Assembly: GCF_000238295.3 (NCBI RefSeq)
Contig: NZ_AHCD03000020.1
Location: 1-64,000 of the forward strand
Direction: 5' to 3'
Length of the DNA: 64,000 nucleotides
Source: Pseudoalteromonas rubra
Lineage (GTDB): Bacteria; Pseudomonadota; Gammaproteobacteria; Enterobacterales; Alteromonadaceae
This document shows, piece by piece, positions 7,785 through 15,701 of the stretch; position 1 is the first letter of the stretch, and the number at the start of each line of letters is the position of its first letter. The position numbers were made by a program, and so were the translations under genes. A model generated the notes under the pieces. That model did not search any database. It saw only the letters and a list, made by a program, of their open reading frames with translations, and was not told where the DNA came from.

Positions 7785-8870
7785 TCACTGTGGAGTTTTA
7801 TTATCGGTAAGTTGTTTGACCTTTCTAACCGTGTTGACAGATCTTTTCATTTCGCGAGCAATTTGCCTGATTGGAAGCCCAGATGATAAAGCCTCTACAA
7901 TATTTTTATGCTTATATAAAAAGTATTCTGTAGATTCAGTCTTTCGATTGACCACCTTTTTTTGCTTACGCTGATTCAAAGTACCTGCAATTCGCCTGTT
8001 TGTTCCAAACTTTTCAAGCTGAGATAACTCTGATAGAACGCTGCATACTAAGCTCATGCTGGGAAAGTGAAAATACTCGGTTAGAGGGCCGATTGGATAC
8101 TGGTACGCTCTAAACTTATACTTGAAGTACTGTTCAAGCCCACCCCGGCCAGGTAATAGAAATTCAATAGTTACGTTTTGTACAGACACTTGCTGCATTG
8201 AGAGATCTTTTTCTATCTCCTTCAATCTTGTCTCTATATCTCTGGCTGTAATCCCTATTTTGTAGATACATGTGCCACTGGCTAGCTTTAGTTTTAAGAA
8301 GTACAATGAGCTAGTCGTTAATCGGTACACATGATGTCTAAATAGTGCTTCCCAGCTTGGTTGCGATGATTTTTTGAGGTCATGTAATTTTTGGGTAATT
8401 GACTCCTCTTGGCAAACAAAAAAGTCTTTCAGGGTAAGTCTGCCTTCGATTGCCAACAGTATTGCCGTCTTAGCGTATAGAGCAGGCTCCTCCTTAATCT
8501 CAACCAGTCCTTTTTCAATTGCTATGTTTAGCCCTTTTTGCCAGTGAAAGCGTTTTTTGGCAGACTTGAACCTCTTATCAGATTCAATATTGAATGACTT
8601 TTTTGTACTAATACACGATATAAAAAACTTTAAATCTGGATCATTTAATGGTGGAAGTGATGCATCGTTGAAAAAGGCTAACCCGGCCGAATTTAATTCC
8701 AGGTTTGATTGTGCACAGGAGTGCTTGATATGAGCAAAGTGGTGCCTCTTTATTTTGCCTTTTTTCCCAACCACTAATTGTAAGCAAAAAGGACACTTTG
8801 CAAAGTGTCCAAGTTTACTTTCACTGATGTGTTGCAGTTTGCCACTATCAAGTAAGCAGTATTCCAGCAA
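7785..8870 (-). CDS. CoiA-like zinc ribbon, GIY-YIG nuclease and HTH fusion protein
   Basis: This 361-residue protein combines three parts. Residues 20-55 hold CPFC and RHHFAH...C, a zinc-binding unit like that at the N-terminus of competence protein CoiA. Residues 189-252 are a GIY-YIG nuclease core of the T5orf172/MUG113 type: LYF, then IYKIGITARDIETRLKEI (Arg 215) and the metal-binding Glu 246 in GLEQYFKYKF. Residues 325-355 look like a helix-turn-helix (GLPIRQIAREMKRSVNTVRK). The gene follows the pPIWI_RE gene on the same strand after 87 bases that contain two 21-bp direct repeats. It is a candidate DNA nuclease, possibly an accessory to the pPIWI_RE cassette or an independent defence protein. 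Confidence 0.8.
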   Translation of the reverse strand: MLEYCLLDSGKLQHISESKLGHFAKCPFCLQLVVGKKGKIKRHHFAHIKHSCAQSNLELNSAGLAFFNDASLPPLNDPDLKFFISCISTKKSFNIESDKRFKSAKKRFHWQKGLNIAIEKGLVEIKEEPALYAKTAILLAIEGRLTLKDFFVCQEESITQKLHDLKKSSQPSWEALFRHHVYRLTTSSLYFLKLKLASGTCIYKIGITARDIETRLKEIEKDLSMQQVSVQNVTIEFLLPGRGGLEQYFKYKFRAYQYPIGPLTEYFHFPSMSLVCSVLSELSQLEKFGTNRRIAGTLNQRKQKKVVNRKTESTEYFLYKHKNIVEALSSGLPIRQIAREMKRSVNTVRKVKQLTDNKTPQ

Positions 8871-8891
8871 GACATACTCTCCATTCTAAAC

Positions 8892-8912
8892 CGTTACCTC
8901 AATTTTGATACA
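8892..8912 (+). repeat. 21-bp direct repeat, copy 1
   Basis: The 21 bases beginning CGTTACCTCAATTTTGATAC are repeated exactly at 8934-8954. The two copies start 42 bp apart, four helical turns. This copy ends about 40 bases upstream of the pPIWI_RE stop and lies just upstream of the GIY-YIG gene start at 8870. Confidence 0.9.
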
Positions 8913-8933
8913 GTTTATGGAGTTTTGCCACCT

Positions 8934-8954
8934 CGTTACCTCAATTTTGATACA
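8934..8954 (+). repeat. 21-bp direct repeat, copy 2
   Basis: Exact second copy of 8892-8912, ending three bases from the pPIWI_RE stop codon (8958-8960). On the minus strand both copies read TGTATCAAAATTGAGG..., starting TG as IS21-type multiple terminal repeats do, so they could be an abandoned IS end or a paired operator for the gene at 8870. Confidence 0.9.
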
Positions 8955-8957
8955 CCA

Positions 8958-11390
8958 CTAATAGACCTCAACGTAGTCTTCAATAGCCCCAGACGCAAGA
9001 TGTATGGGCGATGGCTGTATTGTTTTTTGATTCCCCAACCAGGACAGGCTTTGAAAACATAGCTTGCTGGCACTTAATACTAATTCATTATCAGGGCAAA
9101 TATTATTGGCAACTATGACTAGTTCAGTGAGTGTTTGTGCATGTCGATCATCCTTCAGCTGTATCGGTTTACTGGCAAATCGAGTTATATTTCTAGCAAA
9201 GTCCTTGCTTGCCGTAGTTGAAGGCTGTGTGCAATAGTAGACTCGTTCTGAGCTGCTCTTTTCGGCATGGAAAATACCAAATCTCATACCTGGATTGACT
9301 AGTAGTTCGGAACTTGAGTTATCACTCTCAAGTTTTCCTGCTGGACGAGGGATAATGTCATTTTGGGTTCGATAACGCACAATCGCTATGTCCGCATCAT
9401 CCGGGTTTACAGGCAATTTGCTTGTTCCAAGTTTAGTGTCTTGTAATCCGGGCCAGAATCGGCGTGTTGTTATTCCATCTAGCAGAATCACAAATGCATC
9501 TTCAGGATGTTCATCTCTCCAGGCCCGGATCCCGGAAGCGATGAATTGTTCTACCTCTTCAGGAGTTTTGTATCTAAGTGGTTTGGACCACTGACTGACG
9601 ACAGATTCATGATAAGGAGCCCATTTCTTATCATAGCTATACATATATGTTTCGTGTTCACCTGCAAGGCAGGCAGTTAGCCCAATGTGGAACTCTGCTG
9701 ACGAACGCGAGATACGCCTACTTTTACTCTTTTGAGTAAAAACACCGAGATACCAAGTTTTTTTCGATGAGCCATTCAATGGTTCAAATGGGATCAGCAT
9801 ACTTCCTGCTACTCTAAAGACATCGTGTATAGCTCTAACCGCACCGTGGCAAACCCCACTATCGTCTACTTTATCAAGTGTACTTGCCCTGACAAATTGA
9901 CTGTTTACACCTTGCAAGGCGAGTAGTTTTTTTAATATGGGTTTGGGGTCTAGTTGTGAAGACTTTGCACCATCTCGTAATGTTTGGTCTTCACAGGTCT
10001 CTATTATCATACTCTTGATTGAATCGTTTTTGTGTTGGTAGTGCTCAACACTTAATTCTGCCTCAGCCCAGTCAATGATCGTGTTTTCATCATTTAACTG
10101 GAGCAGAAGGCGCTCACAGTGAAGTGGTGAAATAAACTTGATTTTATAAGGGCCGTAACTCATCCATACATTATCTTTTTCGTCAAACTGTGCACTGTCA
10201 TCAGCGTTTACTATTGATTTGAAAGATTGTAATAGGCGTTTTCTTACTATGTATGAGCTATAAACACATATAAGCTCGAGCGTACTTTTCCCTGTCGAGC
10301 TTACAATATCTCGAAGCTGAGATTCAGACTTTTGGACTTCAGCTAACTTAGCTCGTTTTGGCAGACGGTTAACTGATTTTCTTAGTATCAGCGCCTCACC
10401 GTTAGGGAAAGTTTGTTTCATATGGTTAGAAACGTAGTGGTGGAAAGGGTTACCTACGCCTTTGCCAATTGGAAATTTAATAGGCGCAGATTGGTACCTT
10501 GCCCTGACATTGCCTCCCTGTGACAGGTCGTATTCTTCAGGTTCACGGATAAACTCAAGCCCATTTTTATTAAGCAGCTGAATAGAAATGTCACGCCATC
10601 TCTTTTTCCAAGTGCCTTTTTCGATATCAATGGCCGTCTGAAGTACTGGTTTATCAGAACCAATTTCTATCCAGGCCGTTTTTATCGGGCTAAGGTTAGA
10701 GTCTTTCCAGGTTGATGCCAGCCGACTAATGCTACTCTCAAAATGCATGGCCGGTAAATCAAACCCTGGTACTGTTATAAGCCGTGGCGTGATAACATGC
10801 ATTGCGCGCACAGGCATATCTGAAAATTCAGACTTTAGGCAATTGTCCCAAGTCAGTAGGCGCGCTTCGCTGTCCATGACCAATTCAAGCTTAACGTTGT
10901 TATCTACAGCAAGCTGAGAACTGATGAATTGTCTGGCTACAGACCATTTTGCAGCATCCCACACCCAGTCATCTGCTGTTGGACATGAGTTTGTTTTAAC
11001 TACTATATGGTCTTCAATTCGTACTCTGTGTTGTCGAAAAGCACCATTCCTAATGAGTTGGCCTAATACAGGCTCGTGCATATACTTGCAAACCTCAAGC
11101 TCCCAGGAATCAAACATCATTGCCAGTGTATCCAGATCTAAGTTTGACTCAGAGACAATAAATACCTTGCCGCCGTTTAGCTCTTTTCCAAATGGAGAGA
11201 AACGAATAAAATGCCCAAAATGCCATCTGAGCATGTTGGCGAGTGAGGCATATGGCAAATATTTTAAAGAGCATTTTTGTTTTAAACGTTCCCATGCCTG
11301 AGTGAACTCATTTGAAGCAGTGTAAATAGTCACCGAACCATAAGCATCTACCGGCAAAAACATAGTTGTCGTTTTGAGACCAAAAGACAT
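8958..11390 (-). CDS. pPIWI_RE protein (prokaryotic PIWI of the RE family)
   Basis: This 810-residue protein is called as a member of the pPIWI_RE family, Argonaute-related proteins with MID and PIWI (RNase H-fold) domains in which conserved Arg and Glu replace the usual catalytic triad. In the PIWI region, FVILLDGITTRRFWPGLQD (residues about 632-651) matches the family's strand-1 Asp and R-x-x-WPxL signature; ADIAIVRYR follows. Near the C-terminus, LTELVIVANN contains the conserved Glu (about 756), and PSPIHLASGAIEDYVEVY resembles the typical P-x-P-L-H-L-A terminal segment. AAGGA precedes the ATG. It is the last gene of a nuclease-helicase-pPIWI_RE set, 11 bases after the helicase gene. The family is predicted to act on R-loops or invading nucleic acid; the guide and target here are unknown. 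Confidence 0.8.
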   Translation of the reverse strand: MSFGLKTTTMFLPVDAYGSVTIYTASNEFTQAWERLKQKCSLKYLPYASLANMLRWHFGHFIRFSPFGKELNGGKVFIVSESNLDLDTLAMMFDSWELEVCKYMHEPVLGQLIRNGAFRQHRVRIEDHIVVKTNSCPTADDWVWDAAKWSVARQFISSQLAVDNNVKLELVMDSEARLLTWDNCLKSEFSDMPVRAMHVITPRLITVPGFDLPAMHFESSISRLASTWKDSNLSPIKTAWIEIGSDKPVLQTAIDIEKGTWKKRWRDISIQLLNKNGLEFIREPEEYDLSQGGNVRARYQSAPIKFPIGKGVGNPFHHYVSNHMKQTFPNGEALILRKSVNRLPKRAKLAEVQKSESQLRDIVSSTGKSTLELICVYSSYIVRKRLLQSFKSIVNADDSAQFDEKDNVWMSYGPYKIKFISPLHCERLLLQLNDENTIIDWAEAELSVEHYQHKNDSIKSMIIETCEDQTLRDGAKSSQLDPKPILKKLLALQGVNSQFVRASTLDKVDDSGVCHGAVRAIHDVFRVAGSMLIPFEPLNGSSKKTWYLGVFTQKSKSRRISRSSAEFHIGLTACLAGEHETYMYSYDKKWAPYHESVVSQWSKPLRYKTPEEVEQFIASGIRAWRDEHPEDAFVILLDGITTRRFWPGLQDTKLGTSKLPVNPDDADIAIVRYRTQNDIIPRPAGKLESDNSSSELLVNPGMRFGIFHAEKSSSERVYYCTQPSTTASKDFARNITRFASKPIQLKDDRHAQTLTELVIVANNICPDNELVLSASKLCFQSLSWLGNQKTIQPSPIHLASGAIEDYVEVY

Positions 11391-11401
11391 AACAAATCCT
11401 T

Positions 11402-14400
11402 CTAAATAATAAAGCGCTCTAGTGCATTAATGAGTGCACCGTGCAAAATTTTCATTTGTTCGTAATGACCTGACTCCTTCCAAATATCTAAAGTGTCTTT
11501 TATCAGGACAGCCCAACCACATTCTTGGTCGTGAAATGCACCATCGACAAGGTATATCGCAATATCAGTGCCGCCTCGCCGACCTCGACCGGCTAGTTGT
11601 AATAACTCCACAAGGACATTACAGAAATACTCCATTTTTAACTCCGGAGTGAGTAATTTGACTGGGCCTATCTCGTTGTAGTACTGACGTAAAGAAATAT
11701 GAGCAAATTTCTGCTCGCGCTTCAGAATTTCGTGAGACGCTGGCTCAGCGTACTCTGTCTTTAACGAATTGTACGATACATGGGCCAGTGCAAGGCTGGG
11801 GTCTATGAAATGAGGTACTGGTCTGACTAACACGTAGATCGCACTTATTGCAGATTCAGCGCTGCCAGGTTGAAGTATATTATGGCCTCTGGCAACAGAT
11901 GAGAAACAGGATATCAATATATCAGCATCAGAGTGCGCAAAGTTAGCTAGCTCATTTCGTTTGATAGCCTTAGGGTTTTTGCTGGAATCATAAGAGTTGG
12001 AAACTAAAAAACGTATGCGTTTAAGGGCTGTCTCTTCTCCCATTTTTTCCGTTAAAGCCTTCGCAACTTCTTCCGCTTCAGAATGACTACCAGTAACTAA
12101 CATAACCCTTGCTCTTTCTGGCTTGGATTGTTTAAGTTGCTGTATTTTACTCTCTAGGGTCTGGCACCAAAGGCCCTGCGCTAAACGATATAAGTTACTC
12201 ATTCTCAGCTTGGTTGTGCCGGATACTTTGATTACCTTTTCCTGCTCAAATACCTCAGACAGGTATAGGTGGAGTTTTTTAGTTTCGTCAGCAATATAGA
12301 ACGCCAAAGATCCAGATACGTCGCAGCTAGTAGCCCCAGGAAACCATGCGGTCGCAGATAAACCAATGATTGTTCTTGGTATGCCACATATTGAGCGACT
12401 GGCAAAATTTCCCAGGTGAGCAATCGTCTGATGTGGATCACCAGACAAAGATATTACAGATAACTGTTGTCTTTTTTCTTTTCCATCAAGTTGGAAACCA
12501 TAGTACCGGCCACCCAGTGGTCCCAGTGGAGATATACTGAATGGCTTATAGCCTATTAATTGACTATAAAACTCAGATGCATAATCGGAAGCGCGTAGGT
12601 CTGTTGAGCCAATTTGATATGTTATGTCCCTAAGGCGCTCCTGAAGGTGGTTAAACATACGGTGAAGTACGAGCATTCCTATTAGACGATCTTTTACGCT
12701 TGCCTCTAATTTTTTACGCTTATCGACTATCTCTGCTGGAAGGGGTTTCTCTTCCGGTTGATAAAGAACTAGCAGCGTATCCAGCGCCTGGCTCACTTCT
12801 TTCCGCCTGACTGTTTCGCTCATACCTACATATGCACCTGTATGATTCCAATATTCAAGCGCTACTCGAAGGTTTTCCCATTGTGGGTTGTCAGAAATAG
12901 GGCTGTTGTCAAAAAGCAAACCCAGCATATTGTCATCATAATTTGGTGCCAGCTCTTTGAAACGAAAATGAATCATTTTTTCCAAGGAAACAGTCATTAG
13001 CGCAGGTGTGTCCAGGTAACCAAATTGTTTGGGCCAGGATATATGATTACTGTTGATTGCTTCTCGAAGCAGCTTTGCTGACAGTTCAAGTGTATTTAGT
13101 TGCTCTATGATGCCGAAGTTATTTGGCCACTTTCCACTATCTTCCAGCTCCCTAGATAGAAGGCCAGCAACAGTAGGGCCTTTGTTCTTTGTTAAGCTCA
13201 GAGAGCCAACATCTAGACCGATTAAATTTTTTTGCAGTAAATCAACTTCATCTATTAGAACCAGCTGTGCTCTATGAGCAATAAGCTGTTGAATTGTATT
13301 TATCGGATTTTCATGTCTGTCTACCATTGGTACCTTTAAGCGACCGACCAGGTAAGAGTGATGATTGATGAAGAGCAGTTGTGATTTGGCTGAGTTTCGT
13401 TGGTGATTAAATTTTCCACATTGAGCCATGAAAGGACATGAAAACCCGCTTTGAGTGCAAGGCTCATCACCGTATTCGAAAGTTTTTTCCTCTGCTTCAT
13501 ATGCAGACAACTGACAAAAATATGCTAAATGCCTGAACACCCACTCTGATTGGTCTCTGCTCGCTTCATCGCTGCTGAGTGCTTCTGCTAACTCATCGCA
13601 AGTCTCGGTACCTAATTTTCGATGTGAGAAAAGTAAACCAGCTTGTGAGTTCAGCCCTAACAACTCAATAAAGCTGGAGAGCTTTTTATATTCATTGATT
13701 GCATCTTTAACAACGGGGACAACTATGGCTATTGAAATATTCTTTGATAGTAGAAATGTAGACATTACGCGAGTCAAAATTGACTTACCACTGCCAGTTG
13801 GAGCGATCACAAGTTGGAGTTCGCCAGTGCTAAACCAAAGTGTATCCGAGTTAGCGTTTGTTTTACCTGACTTTAGGCTTTCTAAAAACAACACTGTATT
13901 TTTGAAGTAATTTGGTTCGTTAGTTAAATTGGAGAGCCTCCTGGCATGCTCTATCAACTCTGGAACGGAAATACATATTTCTTCTAACTCAGGTTGCGTT
14001 TCAACTCTTATGGGCGATAGCTCGTCAGGTACCAACTCGGTAGGTACCACGAATTGTAGGCCAGTTTGAGGCTCAAACGTTATCGTCGATTGCTTACTTT
14101 GCTTAAATGTATGGGGTTTTTTGGCGTACAAAGCCCGAAGGAATAATAGTCCTTCTTCAATGACCTGAGAGTAGCTTTTTGAGGGCATACAGCTGAAAGC
14201 AAGTGTCGCTATATCCAATTCATTTGCTCCAGGGGTAGTCAAGACTACAGGGTTACCTTCTTCTTCGACAACTTCAAGTAGTAGCAAGAGCGCACGAGAC
14301 TTGCTCAGATATGATATCTGAGAAAGTCGGATGGTTTCCAAAATATGATTTTGTATTTCTGTGGGAATGCTTCCCCAATAGGGCAAGTGATTAAGCCGGC

Positions 14401-14512
14401 CAAGGGTGAGCAGGAGTGCATCACCTAAAACAGGGTTCGTTTCATATTCATTGCATAAATAAAGAATAGAAATAGCGGCGTGATGAAGTGCTGTTTTTCT
14501 AAAACGGTTCAT
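11402..14512 (-). CDS. DinG-type superfamily II helicase of the pPIWI_RE island
   Basis: The 1036-residue protein has Walker A APTGSGKS (237-244), Walker B LVLIDEVD (417-424) and motif VI QLAGRGRRGG (972-981). Between Walker A and B are cysteines at about 333, 352, 359 and 365, in the position of the iron-sulfur cluster of XPD/DinG helicases, with an added Cys 304. About 200 residues precede the helicase core and are probably the island-specific N-terminal domain. The start overlaps the end of the upstream nuclease gene by 14 bases, showing translational coupling, and GAGG lies nine bases upstream. Its expected job is unwinding DNA or R-loops for the pPIWI_RE protein and nuclease. Confidence 0.82.
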   Translation of the reverse strand: MNRFRKTALHHAAISILYLCNEYETNPVLGDALLLTLGRLNHLPYWGSIPTEIQNHILETIRLSQISYLSKSRALLLLLEVVEEEGNPVVLTTPGANELDIATLAFSCMPSKSYSQVIEEGLLFLRALYAKKPHTFKQSKQSTITFEPQTGLQFVVPTELVPDELSPIRVETQPELEEICISVPELIEHARRLSNLTNEPNYFKNTVLFLESLKSGKTNANSDTLWFSTGELQLVIAPTGSGKSILTRVMSTFLLSKNISIAIVVPVVKDAINEYKKLSSFIELLGLNSQAGLLFSHRKLGTETCDELAEALSSDEASRDQSEWVFRHLAYFCQLSAYEAEEKTFEYGDEPCTQSGFSCPFMAQCGKFNHQRNSAKSQLLFINHHSYLVGRLKVPMVDRHENPINTIQQLIAHRAQLVLIDEVDLLQKNLIGLDVGSLSLTKNKGPTVAGLLSRELEDSGKWPNNFGIIEQLNTLELSAKLLREAINSNHISWPKQFGYLDTPALMTVSLEKMIHFRFKELAPNYDDNMLGLLFDNSPISDNPQWENLRVALEYWNHTGAYVGMSETVRRKEVSQALDTLLVLYQPEEKPLPAEIVDKRKKLEASVKDRLIGMLVLHRMFNHLQERLRDITYQIGSTDLRASDYASEFYSQLIGYKPFSISPLGPLGGRYYGFQLDGKEKRQQLSVISLSGDPHQTIAHLGNFASRSICGIPRTIIGLSATAWFPGATSCDVSGSLAFYIADETKKLHLYLSEVFEQEKVIKVSGTTKLRMSNLYRLAQGLWCQTLESKIQQLKQSKPERARVMLVTGSHSEAEEVAKALTEKMGEETALKRIRFLVSNSYDSSKNPKAIKRNELANFAHSDADILISCFSSVARGHNILQPGSAESAISAIYVLVRPVPHFIDPSLALAHVSYNSLKTEYAEPASHEILKREQKFAHISLRQYYNEIGPVKLLTPELKMEYFCNVLVELLQLAGRGRRGGTDIAIYLVDGAFHDQECGWAVLIKDTLDIWKESGHYEQMKILHGALINALERFII

Positions 14513-15602
14513 TTGACAGCCTCTTTATGTACTTCTTCACCATTTGAATGAACTTCGAGGATGTGTGAAAGGTGATCATTGGGCTGGATTTAAATTGTTC
14601 TTCTAAGTATTTGAGTTGCTGTCTCCGATAGTCGGGAATTACATAGCAAAGTTCTTGATAATGTGAATGCCCTTGAATATTGGCAGCGAGCCTTGATTCA
14701 AGGCTCCAGTCCTTCACGTCCACTCTCCAGGTGTGCTTGGCCATGCTGTCCCCACTATCGTAGGTTACTTCCAGGTCGAAATCGTCTAGAAATGGCCACA
14801 TAGTTACAGTTACGTCCGGTAATTGTTCTAGTTTGTTTGCAAGGTCTAATTCTGACAAGCCTGATAGCACTGTGTATCGCCAAATGCCTCTGACCAAACG
14901 GTAGCTTGATGTGCCATCTTCGCTTGCAGGAGCCGGTAGTCCTCCAAGTGGGGAGAGCTTCCCTTTGGATAGTGAATAGTGGGCACCTTCATTTACACAT
15001 TGGTTGGAAGCGCACCTGACAATCTCACCTTTCTTTATTTGCATTGGCCACTTGCAGCGTGGGCAAGGAAAGTAGTCACTGGTACCTTCAAGCAAAATAT
15101 TAGAAGGGAGAGGCTCGTATAAATCACGAAAATTGCAGCCTGTAATATTTAAAAATGAATGGATGTTTTTTGGTTGCGCGACCGGGTTTTCTATTAGTCC
15201 TTTCCTAAAGCGAGTATAATGTAAGTCTCCACCAGGCATAGAAGCGAGTCTGTCTTTGGCATCTTTGATTTGTTTCTGGTTTAGTTCATCAATCAGGTTA
15301 CCACTGCTCTCGAGCACAATATCTTCGGCAAATTCGGTAACTCCAAACCGATTTATTAAAGTAAAAGCATCCGGTACTGGCAGCCATTCACAAATTGGTT
15401 GCCTTAGGTTCTTAATAAACTCTTCGACTGAAGTAATCGGCTTGTTCGAGATAGAGTTTATGTATGCAATTGTGTGGCTTATATGGCCCATGAACAGATG
15501 AGCTGAAACAAGGGGATCCTTGTCGTTTAGTTTTTGCCACAAAGTTGCTGCTTTAGCTGACATTGCCAGTGCTTCCTGGGCCATCATATCTCGTTTTTTC
15601 AA
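14499..15602 (-). CDS. Restriction-like nuclease with zinc ribbon, pPIWI_RE-associated
   Basis: The 367-residue protein has a zinc ribbon (CPRC at 180-183, C197 and C202) in the middle, and a C-terminal PD-(D/E)xK-type nuclease domain. In that domain FLDDFDLEVTYDS supplies the first Asp (about 276) and TWRVDVKDW supplies D295-x-K297. This D...D-x-K-D-W arrangement is what I recall for the REase that accompanies pPIWI_RE. Translation most likely starts at TTG (15602), since AAGGAA lies six bases before it; ATGs follow at 15587 and 15584. It is the first gene of the three-gene set, starting 99 bases after the tnsE-like gene on the same strand. Confidence 0.8.
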   Translation of the reverse strand: MKKRDMMAQEALAMSAKAATLWQKLNDKDPLVSAHLFMGHISHTIAYINSISNKPITSVEEFIKNLRQPICEWLPVPDAFTLINRFGVTEFAEDIVLESSGNLIDELNQKQIKDAKDRLASMPGGDLHYTRFRKGLIENPVAQPKNIHSFLNITGCNFRDLYEPLPSNILLEGTSDYFPCPRCKWPMQIKKGEIVRCASNQCVNEGAHYSLSKGKLSPLGGLPAPASEDGTSSYRLVRGIWRYTVLSGLSELDLANKLEQLPDVTVTMWPFLDDFDLEVTYDSGDSMAKHTWRVDVKDWSLESRLAANIQGHSHYQELCYVIPDYRRQQLKYLEEQFKSSPMITFHTSSKFIQMVKKYIKRLSNEPF

Positions 15603-15701
15603 AGAGCTTTCCTTATTTTACTGCGCGTGGCACGTACCAAGCTTTGTACTCGAGCGTTTTATGCGAACTACCTGGCTTTCAACAATACAGGCGCTGTATG
15701 G

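Noticed and set aside
8892..8954. CRISPR array
   Set aside because: Only two repeats, no further units, and no cas genes in the window; a repeat pair of another kind is more likely.
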